A stretch of DNA of 64,000 nt from Corylus avellana. Its lineage: Eukaryota; Streptophyta; Magnoliopsida; Fagales; Betulaceae. The stretch is from positions 9,425,608-9,489,607 of the forward strand of contig NC_081544.1 in assembly GCF_901000735.1 (NCBI RefSeq), in the 5' to 3' direction. The stretch's first letter is position 1. Each line of letters starts with the position of its first letter. The notes beneath the pieces are model-generated. The model worked only from the letters and a program-made list of their open reading frames with translations, was not told the origin of the DNA and searched no databases. The position numbers were made by a program, and so were the translations under genes. Below are positions 24,500-35,832 of this stretch, piece after piece.

Positions 24500-25009
24500 A
24501 CATATGAAAGGGTTTACTAAATAGCATTTATGAAATAAAAATAAAACAGAATTTTTTTCTAAAAAACTAGAATTTGAAGAAAATTAAAAGAAAATAGAAA
24601 CTTAATTAGTAAAAAAATTAAGAATTGTGAAAAGAAAGAAGCAATCAAAATTAGAATATCATTTTCTCTCCTCACAAGATAATGATTAGGTAGCTTATAA
24701 CTTACTCCATAAACAAGTTATATCTTTTATTTTGCTTTCAATGGACCGTGAAAAATCTTTACCTATTGTCACCTCGGAAGTTACTTGGCAGAATGGAATT
24801 GAGGCAATGCAAGAATATCAAAAAGCAGAAAGATGTGGCAGAATATATATATACCGGTACTTGATAATTACGAAAAACACAATTAATTTGTTTGCTCGTC
24901 TTCACCAATATTTTGCCTCCACTCCACTCCACAACACAAATCCCATTACTAACCACTTGTCCTTTGTGTGAGCGTGTAAGTGTCGGACCGGATCCTAACT
25001 AACACACAG
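24500..25009 (+). promoter_or_regulatory. 5' region of broken DC1 gene 3
   Basis: A flank-module copy (~24,705-24,810) and a leader related to those of genes 1 and 2 ('tgtgtgagcgtgtaagtgtc' before the start) place this as the former promoter region. Confidence 0.5.
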
Positions 25010-25844
25010 ATGGAGATGGAGCAAGCCTTGGAACATTTTCTAAGACGTGTCTGGTACAATTCAGCCTTGGATGTAAGTGAGGTGAGAAATGATGATAAAG
25101 TTGTTTGTGTGGTGTGCCAAAAACCGATATTAGGTCCCGCTTTTGAACACCAGTATAAAAACCTCTGGTGTCATTTACCATGCCTCAATGCACCCACCAA
25201 TTACAAAGCCCTTCTTTTTCACATCGGGTTTGAGCATGATCGCTTGATCTTCACTGAAGAAGTGAAAAGTGATAGCAAGGAAGACGTTGTTTGCTTGGGG
25301 TGCGAGAAGCTAGTTTTGGGTCCTGGATACAAATGTTCCACCTCCAATTGCAATTTACTTCTCCGTCCATCATGCATTGAGCTGTCTTATGAGATACAAC
25401 AACACCCCTTCCACCCAAACCACACCCTTGTTCTTGTGGAGCCAGATTACAGATATTGTAATGTTTGCGGTAAAAACTGCAATAGATACCCCTTCTACCG
25501 TTGCAATGAGTGCAATTTTAATCTCACTACAAGAAATTTATTCATCAAGGGCGACTTACTAGGGGCAATTACAAAGTCGCCCCTAATACTCAACTATTAT
25601 GGGCGACTTTTGAAAATCGCCCCTAATAGTTAAGTATTAGCATCCACAACAAAGTGGACGTTAATAGCCGACCGAAAAGATGAATATTAGCGTCCACTCT
25701 AATCACTCGACCCTAATATACACGCGGGAATTATTCAAGAGGCGGGAAAAATATAAGCGGCCAAAAAAAACTTTTAGCGTCAACAAACCAACGCTAAAAG
25801 CTGGCAAAAAATAAAAAATAAAAAATAAAAAAAATCAAATAAAA

Positions 25845-27480
25845 GATCGATAGCGCCCACTATGAGAGTGGATGCTAATACTTAAGTATTGGGGTCCATT
25901 TTAGTGGACCCTAAAGATTAGGTAGAAAAATAAAAAAATAAATTAAAAAAATAAAATAAAATTGTTGCCCAATAGCGTCCACTAAAAGTGGACGCTGAAG
26001 ACCCATTATTCGAAGTGGGCGCTAATACTTAAGTATTAAGGCCCACTTTAGTGGACCAAAACATTAGGTAGAAAAATAAAAAAATAAAAATAAAATAAAA
26101 ATAAAATAGATGCCCTATAGCGTCCACTAAAAATCGACGCTAAAGATCCATTATTAGCGTCCACTTTAAAGATTAGGTAGAAAAATAAAAAATAAAATAG
26201 ATGCCCAATAGCGTCCACTTTTAGTGGACGCTGAAGTCCCATTATTAGTGCTAATACTTGAGTATTAGGGTCCACTTTAGTGGACCTTAAAGATTTGATA
26301 GACAAATAAAAATAAAAATTAAAAAAAAATAAAATTGATGCCCAATAGCGTCCACTAACAGTGGACGCTGAAGACCCATTATTCAAAGTGGACGCTAATA
26401 CTTAATTATTAGGGTCCACTTTAACGGACCCTAAACATTAGGTAGAAAAAAAAAATAAAGAAAGAAAAAAAAAATTGATGCCCAATAGCGTCCACTAAAA
26501 GTGGACGCTGAAGACCCATTATTCAAAGTGGACGCTAATACTTAAGTATTAGGGTCCACTTTAGTGGACCCTAAACATTAGGTAGAAAAAAAAAAAAAAA
26601 AATTAAAAAAAAAAAAATTGATGCCCAATAGCGTCCACTAAAAGTGGACGCTGAAGACCCATTATTAGCGTCCACTTTGAAAGTGGATGCTAATACTTAA
26701 GTATTATGGTCCACTTTAAAAATTAGGAAAAAAAATAAAAAATAAAAATAAAATAGATGCCCAATAGCGTCCACCCATTATTAGTGTCCACTTTCAAAGT
26801 CGATGCTAATACTTAAGTATTAGGGTTCACTTTAAAGATTAGGTAGAAAAATTAAAAAAAAAAAAAAAAAATAGATGCCCAATAGCGTCCCCTAAAAGTG
26901 GACGCTGAAGACCCATTATTAGCGTCCACTTTAGTGGACCCTAAAGATTAGATAGAAAAATTAAAATAAAATAAAATTGATGCCCAATACCGTCCACTAA
27001 AAGTGGACGCTAATACTTAAGTATTTTTTAGTGGACCCTAAACATTAGGTAGAAAAATAAATAAAAAAATAAAACAAAATAGATGCCCTATAGCGTCCAC
27101 TAAAAGTGGACGCTAAAGACCCATTATTAGCGTCTACTTTGAAAGTGGACGCTAATACTTAAGTATTAGGGTCCACTTTAGTGGACCCTAAAGACTAGGT
27201 AGAAAAATAAGTAAATAAATAAAATAGATGCCCAATAGCGTCCACTAAAGTGGACACTGAAGATTCATTATTAGCGTTCACTTTGCAATTGGACGTTAAA
27301 AAGTGAGTATTAGAGTGGACGCTAAAGAACTTGTAAAAAAATAAAAATAAATAAAATCCAAGCTCAATAGCGTCCACTCAAAGTGGACGCTGAAAGTATA
27401 TTATTAGCGTCCACTTTGAAAGTAGACGCTAAAAAGTGAGTATTAGCGTCCACTATAGTGGACGCTAAAGACCTTGTAAA
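25845..27480. repeat. Hairpin-forming tandem array inside the CACTA element
   Basis: About twelve units of roughly 90-145 bp, counted from 'gatgcccaatagcgtcc' (starting ~25,966, 26,108, 26,201, 26,338, 26,478, 26,620, 26,756, 26,873, 26,980, 27,083, 27,228, 27,360). Each unit holds up to three short palindromes: agcgtccactaaaagtgg (+acgct), agcgtccactttgaaag (+tggacgct), and ttaagtattagggtccac followed by tttagtggaccc. Units are separated by A-rich linkers containing 'ttaggtagaaaaataa'. The array resembles the multiple TNPA-type binding sites known near CACTA ends. Confidence 0.9.
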
Positions 27481-27489
27481 AAAATAAAT

Positions 27490-28320
27490 AAATAAATAAA
27501 AACAAATAAAACTAGAAGATTATAGGTTCAATTGAACATCTAAAAATGATAAAATGTCTTTTATATCGTCAAAACTTTTATAAAATTAGAAATTTTGTCT
27601 TAATTTGAAATTAAAACTTTTATAAAATTAAAATTAATTTTTCATTTTAGAAAATGAAAAATTAAACTCTAATAAAAAATGAAAAATTAGTTCGATCGAA
27701 CATTCAGTTCAACTCTAAGCATTTTATATTATATTAGTGTATTAGTTATATTGATCGTGATACAATTAATAGAATTTGACATGATTGAAAGTTCAATCGA
27801 ACATCTGATAAGATCAATTCTGATCGATACTAGTACATTAGTCTGATCGATCGTAATGCGATCAAATGATCTATTAAACTCTTTGGATTTTGTATTATCT
27901 TTATATATTAGTTAAATCAATAGTGACAAGTTCAAGAAAATTTCACCCTTCGAACATCGAATTTGATGCAATATCCTCCTCCATTCGGGTTTGGCGTTAA
28001 AATGTTAAATTACTATATATCTTAAAAATTTAAGCTAATAATTAATTATAAGATAAATATCACATTAATGATCTTTTATACAAAAAAATTTATTAACTTT
28101 AAATTTGTAGTTAATATTTTAATAATAAAAACATATTTAATATTTGACTCATCGAACATATAATTTGATGCAATATCTCCTTCTATTAGGATTTGGCATT
28201 AAAATATTATTTCCCAAAAATTTACCTCTGATAGTATGTCATTATTTATTTTATATAAATTATCAGATATTTGATCGATCGTGATAGGATCAAATGATCG
28301 ATCAAACTTCAAACAAATTA
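27490..28320. other. AT-rich interior of the CACTA element
   Basis: No open frame. 'gatcgatcgtgat' / 'gatcgatcaaac' type sequence recurs (~27,750, 27,830, 28,275-28,310), as does 'aattaaaacttttataaaat'. Origin unknown. Confidence 0.6.
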
Positions 28321-29380
28321 AAGGTTCGTTCAAACATCCGTTTGGTCCTAGTGGTCGCTAAAAGTCCAAAAGTCGACGTTGTTGTTAACAGTGTCCACTT
28401 TAGGACTTTTAGCGTCCACTCGAAGTCGCCCCTAAAGACCTAAATTCTTGTAGTGTCTTGATATCACGTGTGCCGCCACCTGCCCGCAAATTAATAACAT
28501 TGACGACTGCCAACATGTATTCATCCCTCCTTTCGGAAGAACCAATTCACTTGTAGCACTTGTGGTGAGGAAGCCAAGGAGTTACCCTCATTATGTAGCA
28601 TCTATCAACTTTTGATTCACAGTAAATGGACTCGATTTCCACACATCATCTCAATTTTAAAACATCATCACTCTCTCCCTCTCACCTATTCTCTTGGTCA
28701 AGTAAAAGAGCGCTTGGACAACAGCATATTCTGTAGACTTTGCTATCAAAAGGTGAAAACAGAGTATGCAGCCTATTATTGTCAAGAATGTGGTTACGTG
28801 GCTCACTTGGAATGTGCATTTGAAGATGGAGAAAGTGAAATTCTCATGTTCTTGCCTAGGTTATCCGATGATTAAGTGACTGATGTTATGGAGGTTGAAG
28901 GAGTGACGCAAATACAACATTTTAGCCATCAACATGATTTAATTATTGGCAATGAGGAGCTCGCGGATGTTAAGTTTTGTGATGGTTGTATGGAATTCAT
29001 CTCCACCCCGTTTTACAGTTGTACGCACTACAACTTCTTTCTCCACAGTAGATGTGCTCAGCTACCAAGAAAGAAGCAACACATACACCAGCTCACCCTC
29101 ATCTCACAGGTGTCTTACAATAATGGATTGTTCAGTTGTGATGCTTATAGAAGTCAGCACCATGGCATTGCTTATAGATGTGACGGGTGTAATTTCGACC
29201 TTGACCTTCAATGTTGTTCAATTTCAAAAACCTTGAAACTTGAAGGTCATCAACACTCCCTCTTCCTTGCTATTAATTCTAATAAAAGATGTCACGTTTG
29301 CAATGCCACATATCACAGTAAACAAGCTGGCAAGTTTGTATGCACTAGTTGCGATTTTGCCATGGATCTTGAATGTGCAA

Positions 29381-30737
29381 TGTTGTGCAAAAATCTACCC
29401 AAATTAATAGGTAAATAATTGTACGTTTTACCTGCAAGTGCACAAGGTCAACATAGTAGTATATAGTGCAACTACAAGATCATTCCCACAAGGATTGCTG
29501 AATTTATGTTTAAAAATAGATTCCTTAAGCAAAAGCAAAACAAGGATTGATTGTGGAAGTGATGATAATAAAGGGTAGGGCTTTGATATCCACCACTAAT
29601 TATATTTAGCTAATATAACAATATGCCAATGCTTTGATCAAGTTACGCATATCTAATGTTTGTCAACCTTAGGGCATGTCGTATACTCCTAAGGCTATAG
29701 ATTTTCCTAAGCAACAAGTTAGGCATGGCGTATACTCTAACTCTTTTCATTCCTAAGAGATTTAGCATGATTTCTACTAAGTTGTTCCTTAGGAAGGCAT
29801 ATATTCTATGAAAATTGACAAACACACGAGGCTTAGGGCATGGCATATACTCCCGGTTCCCCATGTTGATTAACCTAAGAACCCGGCGTAGATTTCTTTT
29901 GTTACTTATGTTAAACCCAGGACTCGGCCATTCAAATTGATTTAACTAACTAGTCCGTACCACATGCATATGTTGATCAAGCACACACATATGAGGAATT
30001 CATGCAAGCAGGTATTAATCAAGTTAAGTAGCACAACAAGATTATCACAAAGGCGCCAATATTGAAATACTAACAAAACATAACTAGGGCTTCAATCAAG
30101 CTTTACTAATTAAATTAGCTACACATAAAGTTGATGTTAAACATCTTCATAAAATAAAATAAAAGAAAGGGAAAGAATAAACCCAAGAATTGAACTTGAA
30201 GAGCTCATCTTCTTCTCCTTACAAAGTCTATATATTCTAGAGGCTTAAAGGTCTATTTATAGGCTTTAGAAGTCCTAGACAAAGTAGTAAACCTAGGGAT
30301 TTCGTAGGGTTTTGAGACCTATTACAAATTGGAGTTGGAAAACCCTAATATGGAAATAATGTCAATCCAGCCGCCACTTGATAAGTCTCCTGCGCCCGGG
30401 TGCGTTCGATCGTAGCCCGTGTGCGCTCGATCGCAGGTCTGCGATCGTTCCTTCTTCTAGCAAGCGCTCGATCGCTCCTGGCCTGTTCGATGCTGTGTCC
30501 TCTCGGGTATTGCGCTCAATCGCAGGTACCCTGTGATTGATCGCAGTACCAGGGAGCTACAATTGTCTCCATTTTCTCTTTTGAGCTCAAATCACCTAGT
30601 TTTATTTCATTTTCTTCCAAAAGCCTGTAAAAGTATGAAAAACACAAAAAGAAATTAAAATGACCTAATTAATTAAAATCAAAGGATTAAAACATGCAAG
30701 TTAAGGGCTGAAAATATGAATATTTTAGCACTTATCA
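29381..30737 (+). mobile_element. Solo LTR, 1,357 bp, in DC1 gene 3
   Basis: TG...CA ends (TGTTGTGCAAAAATC ... agcacttatca), flanked by an exact 5-bp target duplication TGCAA (29,376-29,380 and 30,738-30,742). The host DC1 reading continues on both sides (GAATGTGCAA | CTCTTCC, as in genes 1 and 2). No internal retroelement sequence or second LTR is present, so this is a recombination-derived solo LTR. It has a GC-rich patch (~30,385-30,560) with repeats of 'gcgctcgatcgca'. Confidence 0.9.
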
Positions 30738-31140
30738 TGCAACTCTTCCTCTCATAGCTAGGCACATATATGACGATCATCTCTTCAAGCTCACCTACAC
30801 TGATGAAGATCATTGTGAATAATTCTATTGTCTAATTTGCGAAAAAAAGAGAGATCTAAATCAATGGTTTTATTATTGTGCAGAATGCAACTTCCCTGCT
30901 CATTCCCAATGCATTTTAGGAATATATCTATAAATTAAGTTTAGAAGTACTTTCGCAATCAAAGATGATCATCAATACCCTCTCACTTTTGTCTCAAAGA
31001 CTAAGTCTTCACCTCCATGCGATTCTTGCGGTAAGACTTTCGATGGCCTGGCTGTAGAATGCAATCAATACAAATTTAATGTTCACTTCTCTAGTTTGTG
31101 TGTTAAAGAAATAACTAACAAGGTCACTTCAAAGTGGTGA

Positions 31141-32440
31141 TTGGAAAGAGGCAGCAACATAGCCTTAAACTCACCCAAGGTATGGAGATTTCAAAGTTTA
31201 TTAGTTATCAGTGAACTCTTTCTCTCTCCTAAGAGGTTTGGTTATAGCTTTAATTATTTTAAGAACTTGTCAATATGTATTGTATATTGTGCTTATGCAT
31301 ATGTAGTTTGTTGATGCATGGTATTAATGGGAATGATGTTTTTCACATAGCATGTTTAAGAAGAGGGTTCTCTTGATGGTCAATGTTGCTTCAAAATAGT
31401 ATTCATATACGTCAATGACAATTCACACCTTTGAATATCATTTTCTTCTTTCTTTTTTTTTTTCCAATTTAAAACCCAAGTTTCTATGTCAACGTGGGAT
31501 TCTGATTGCAGCAAGAAATAAGCAACACGAAGTGAATAATCCATAAAATGACCTCAATAATATGCTCGACAATCCTTCTAGGGACCATCTTCTCTTTCAA
31601 AAGATAACACCCTCAATATAAAGCGTTGTTCCAGAACTAGCCATAAGAATGAACTCCTACATCAGTATTTATGAAATTCCTTTGAATTTTATTTCACCAA
31701 CAAATAGTACAATAAATCTAATAAATCTCCAGCTAAGAATTTTAGCTGATGATTAATGTTATTTAATAAATTGCTATCTAATTGTTATAGTAAAAGTCAA
31801 CCATTTAAAATGAGGCGGTAAGTTTTACGGCCATGTCATGTCAATTACATGACAGTCGTATAACAGGCTATTAAAAAGTTTTACTCCTAGTTAATTATAT
31901 ATATCTTGATCATACCATGGTGCTCAGTCAGCATCTAGAAACTGGATTGTTCATGGCACATTATTGGTAATCCTATTTGAGAGTAACGTTTATTTGGATA
32001 AGTTTTGTGCTTAATCAAATTTAAAGTAATGCTAACCGTGTCAAAAATTGTTAGCCCTAATTTTACTAAAAAAATGTTAGCATACTGTTGACGTGCTTGA
32101 CGGTACTATAGTAACGTCTTTTCCCTTTGTTGCATAATATGAAGCAAAATGAACACAACATTATTACAAACTCACATAAAAGAATGATTTTTTGCCCATG
32201 CACAAAGAAACATCCTCGTTTGATTACAAAAAGTGTGAGATGAAGCAAGCTTTGCCATTGCATCGCAACGGTAACAACCAGAGAGAAGCTAGAAAGGGCG
32301 AAAAAGAAAGGAAACCTGTCTAGGTTTAGTGAAAGCCACTAAAATAGGAAAATAGAAAAAAGAAAAACCAACAATACTAGTCTCTGTGGAGAATTCCTTT
32401 ATCTCTACCGTTGCTCTCTCTTCTCTGTCATGTTAGCAGG
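31141..32440 (+). other. DC1 gene 3 3' flank
   Basis: The first ~360 bp match the 3' flanks of genes 1 and 2. The following sequence is unique to the two duplication units. Nothing coding is recognised before the DUF1232 exons. Confidence 0.55.
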
Positions 32441-32445
32441 ACAGC

Positions 32446-32710
32446 TCATGAACCTCTGTGACGAGCATAGAGTACCGAGCAATAAATGGCAGCTACGTGC
32501 AGGAAGAAGATAAGCAGTATAAGGAGATCATCCAAGAGCCCAACTATTCCCAATATTCCTGTTGTACAGTTGATATATTATATCACCTTAATTCAGTTAC
32601 CAAAACATGTCCACCACAAGAATTCAACAAATAAGATGTACAAGTAGCAACAACATACCTTCTGGAATAATGTCAACCGGGCTGACAATGTAGACAGCAC
32701 TTAGTATCAT
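32446..32710 (-). pseudogene. 3'-terminal exons of an RNF170-like / DUF1232 gene (copy 1)
   Basis: Two exons on the minus strand, 32,659-32,710 and 32,446-32,558, with acceptor and donor sites (tatgtacAG, GTATGTT, gtacaacAG) and an in-frame join. Together they encode the motif SPVDIIPEG followed by a hydrophobic segment (GLLDDLLILLIFFLHVAAIY) and end RHRGS-stop. This is the DUF1232 (YkvA-like) membrane segment that ends plant RNF170-type E3 ubiquitin ligases. The upstream RING exons are not visible anywhere in the unit, so it is a gene fragment, though its own frame is undamaged. Membrane location is inferred. Confidence 0.75.
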
Positions 32711-32841
32711 CTGTACATAAGAAACAGGGTAAGAACCTGTCCTTGAAATACAAACTAAGATTTAAAGCTCTGGCTATTAACGAAATCAAACTGAAAATTT
32801 GAGATGGTTAGTCAATAAAAAACACAATAACGTTAATATTA

Positions 32842-33237
32842 GGGATAACTTCACTTAGACTCTTGAATTATCACACGATTCGACAAGCCTCAAAACTTCA
32901 AAACCTCTCAATTTAAACTCCTGAACTTTCAATTGTAGTCCATTTGAACCCCTTGATCCATCATATTTTAAACGTTAAAAGTGAGACAATGACGTTTATA
33001 CCCCGAATTTTTTTATAAAATTCTAAATTTACCCTTAATTCCAAGAGTTCTAAAAAAACAAAATCAAATATATTTTGGTCTTTTTAGGTATTGTCGTTAG
33101 AAGTTAACGGCTAAATCTGATTTAGTAGTTCAAATTGACTGCAATTGAAAGTTCAGAGGTTCAAATTGAGAGGTTATAAAATTTGGAAGGCTTGTCAAAT
33201 CTAGTGGTAATTCAGGGGTGTAAAGTGATGTTTTCCC
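32842..33237. mobile_element. Mutator-like MITE, 396 bp (copy 1)
   Basis: Begins GGGATAACTTCACTTAGACT and ends with the inverse 'gtgtaaagtgatgttttccc'. It is flanked by an exact 9-bp duplication TTAATATTA (32,833-32,841 and 33,238-33,246). Same family as the elements at 12,849 and 62,609. Confidence 0.85.
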
Positions 33238-33246
33238 TTAATATTA

Positions 33247-33930
33247 TCAACCTAATGATTGGGAAATCCCAACCCCAAGTGAACAGCAAATTTATCACAA
33301 AGTTTGCCCTACTCACTTTGAAGAAACTTTCTGCCCCAGATAATGATGATGAGATGAAGACAACTCACCATAAGCTTCTCAAACAAGTAGAAGAGATTTC
33401 TCAATCTGGAGAAAAATCAAATGCCTCATTTGCCCTTCTAATGATTAGGGGTCTGCGCTTTGTTCTATAGCAGATACAGGTACCAGTTTCAAGTGTATTT
33501 TTATGCTTCTTTACTTCTTAATAGATCGAGTATGCTGGAATTTTTCTCTTAATGACATAAGTATTGGATGCTATGGACTTCAATTAATTCTTGCTACTTG
33601 CCAAATGCTTGGAAGCAGCTAAAGTGCTAATTGTGGTGGCAGTTGTGTCGGGCAATCTTCACGGGGCATGGTATGAGGAGGTGCTCTAACAGTTTGTAAG
33701 TTTTTCATTTTGTAAAAGCAAAAGATGTAAAGAATCATTATTTCCTTAATTTATTAAATTGGAAAATTGGTATTATAATATCTGCATTTCCTGTGCATGG
33801 TATTGTCATGTATAGTTTGTGCTGAAATTTAGTAACAGTTGTGTAATAGATAATTAACAGTATCATTAGGGCTTGGAGATGGCAAATTTAAGGTGTAAAT
33901 TAATAGCTTGGGTATTTGTTTTCCCGGTAC
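33247..33930. other. Unassigned duplicated sequence
   Basis: Present in both units. A plus-strand frame from ~33,241 to 33,470 is conserved in unit 2 but has no recognisable domain and begins inside the MITE. Part (33,670-33,910) also recurs at 15.4-16.6 kb. Possibly intron or UTR of the lost RNF170-like gene; not demonstrable. Confidence 0.4.
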
Positions 33931-33954
33931 TTTTTTGGCTCTTGTTTACAGCAG

Positions 33955-34079
33955 AGTAATGCTACTCTTTTCACATTTTATACCAGTTATTGTGGCGTGT
34001 ATTAAAGGGCTTCTCATATCAATTACTTAAAACATGCACACAATATCAACCGGTAATGGGTGTGAAAAGTAGCATTACT
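33955..34079. mobile_element. Small MITE, 125 bp (copy 1)
   Basis: Inverted ends: 'agtaatgctactcttttcac' and, at the right, 'gtgaaaagtagcattact'. No coding capacity. Duplicated at 40,946-41,070. Confidence 0.7.
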
Positions 34080-34329
34080 TGTTCGCTGCTACCTTATTGA
34101 ATTTACAGAGAAGTTGAAAATGGAAATTGTGAAAGTTATGGCTCTATATTCTTAGAGCAGCAAATGGAGATTTGATCATAATATATATATCTCGTAAGGT
34201 TTAGCAGCATTTTCACAACGTTTTTCTATCAAGCCTTAGTAATACTGAAAGGTGTAAAAGGGTGAAAATGGAAAAGAAAAGAATTATTTGTTATATTTTC
34301 TCAAGAGACTAGAGATTTCTAAGGGATTC

Positions 34330-34790
34330 TGATGTAGATCGGAGTGTATTCCTATCCCATATGTTATTTTATGTTTTTGTCGTTTAAGTGTCGTGGCCGT
34401 CTGGACGGGCGCCGTCAGTTTGTTTATTTTTTAGCCAACTTTATGTTGTTATTTTATCAGGCTTAAAGTTTTAGAAGTCTTTATTTTGTTATTTTATTAG
34501 GTTTAGGGTTTTGAAAGTATTTATGTCATATTTTATCAGGTTTACAGTTTTGGGCTATAAATATATGCTTATAGCCTCTAGAGAAAAAGAGTTTATGTTG
34601 ATTATTGATTTTGTTGAATAAGAAACCTCAGAGTTGAGCGTTCTTCTTTCTTTTCCTTCAAAACCAAAAGAGTATCTAGCTTTTGTCAACCTGGGGATTT
34701 CTTAGATCATTGATAGAATTAAGATCTAAAAGTATTTATCCGCTACTTATTGATGTTCTTCGTTATAGTCCACTAAGTCACGCTACATCA
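34330..34790 (+). mobile_element. Solo LTR, 461 bp (copy 1)
   Basis: Starts TGATGTAGATC and ends 'cacgctacatca' (TG...CA, short inverted ends TGATGTAG/CTACATCA). Contains 'ggctataaatatatg', a likely TATA box. Flanks are GATTC and AATTC; in copy 2 both are GATTC, which confirms the 5-bp duplication. No internal sequence. Confidence 0.88.
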
Positions 34791-35563
34791 AATTCACTGA
34801 AAGGTCAGATGGGATAGAAAAAGAATAAAAAGGATGCAGTGTAATAGAAACACTTATAAACGGAAATAATAAGACGATCTGCCTGACGTTTGAGCATTGA
34901 AGTTTCTCAATAGAAGGTTTGGCTAGAAACGGATCCTCTCAATTTCAACTTTCTTAAAGAGTATCCATTTAGTGCAATTAAGAGAGTATATTTGTTGATT
35001 TCAAAAAAATAAAAATAAAAGTAGATAAATAAGAGGACGATATATTTGTCTAAAACATTTTGTCCAAAAAACAAATGGACAATATTATCTTCCAAAATGC
35101 ACTAAATGGAGCCCGATTTCCCACCACCACTTATCTTCCACATCCCTCTTTTTCTGTTTTCTATGACCCAATGTTCTACTTTTTGACCACTTGGGTCAAC
35201 TCCACTTGTAATGGAAGACCAATGATTCAAAACATATTGCCAGGAGCCAAGTAAACCTCACAAAGCACTCGGAAAGGGAAAGAAATTTGAAAGAAATTCA
35301 TACTTATATAAGATCAAATAATGGTGCTTGATCTATAAGATCATCTTCTCTTACTTCTTCTTCTTGGTCGGGCACAAACGACTCAAAGTTACAAGTCAAA
35401 GAGTCGTGTTAGTGGAACCATTATATTTTCAGCATGCTCATGATCAGAGCTACTCGGAGCCACAACCCCCATCTATAAATTTAATCACACTCGAAAGAAA
35501 TTAGGCAACAACCTCTTCGATTCTTTATTATTGTAAGGTTATGTCTTGTAATAGCCTTCATTA

Positions 35564-35832
35564 ATGAGACTTCCTGCAGTCTTATCGAGGCTTTTCTTGA
35601 TGGCCATTTACTCACTTTTCCTCACCATTTCTGTCTTTGGGTTGTCTGGCCAATGTAGTAGCAATCAGAAGTCCTTGTTGCTGCAACTTAAGAACAACCT
35701 TACATTCGATCTTACTATGTCCACAAAACTTGTTAAGTGGAATCGAAGTGTTGATTGCTGCTCTTAGGAAGGCATAACCTGTAATGAGGGACATGTTATT
35801 GGTCTCGACTTGACCAATGTATCCATCTCGGG
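35564..35832 (+). pseudogene. LRR receptor-like protein, 5' fragment (copy 1)
   Basis: Encodes a signal peptide (MRLPAVLSRLFLMAIYSLF...) and the LRR N-terminal cap with its paired cysteines (QCSSNQKSLLLQLKNNL, VDCCS) of a Cf-9/RLP-type cell-surface receptor. TAG at 35,766-35,768 replaces the conserved Trp codon that copy 2 retains. The sequence is cut at ~35,832 by the duplication junction and runs into DC1 sequence. No functional receptor is possible. Confidence 0.9.

Larger units (their letters stand above)
25525..28455. mobile_element. Non-autonomous CACTA (En/Spm-type) transposon, 2,931 bp
   Basis: The left end is CACTACAAGAAATTTA. The right end is 'taaattcttgtagtg', whose inverse is CACTACAAGAATTTA. 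It is flanked by the exact 3-bp target duplication TCT (25,522-25,524 and 28,456-28,458). Removing the element and one TCT restores DC1 coding order (AATCTTGATAT, as in genes 1 and 2). Subterminal 'ggggc(g)a' and 'gggcgactt' motifs occur near both ends. No transposase or TNPA/TNPD-like frame is present, so it must be mobilised in trans. The interior is a repeat array (25,845-27,480) and an AT-rich region. Confidence 0.95.
25010..31140 (+). pseudogene. DC1 gene 3, split by a CACTA element and a solo LTR
   Basis: The coding remains are 25,010-25,524, 28,459-29,375 and 30,738-31,140. The 5' part encodes a normal DC1 N-terminus from MEMEQALEH, with both Cys-rich segments and the first module (HPNHTL, CNVCGKNC). 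Joining across the CACTA restores the paralogue's order. The 3' parts carry further damage: a 1-bp deletion near 28,520-28,530 relative to the copy at 35,858, a TAA at 28,873 where copy 4 has TTA, Cys-to-Tyr changes (for example CTHYN, CDAYR), and a TAA near 30,820. A stop at 31,138-31,140 aligns with the normal gene end. The N-terminal piece could still be transcribed into the CACTA, but no functional protein is expected. Confidence 0.9.

Noticed and set aside
26048..26386. 112-codon minus-strand frame
   Set aside because: Made entirely of CACTA array units; its repeats merely reflect the tandem DNA.
25845..27480. CRISPR-like regular repeats
   Set aside because: The repeats are palindromic subterminal/internal CACTA repeats of variable length with A-rich linkers, in a plant genome, with no cas genes.
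33183..33470. 95-codon plus-strand frame (and 40,163-40,459)
   Set aside because: It begins inside a Mutator-like MITE and has no recognised domain. Its conservation is explained by the segmental duplication.
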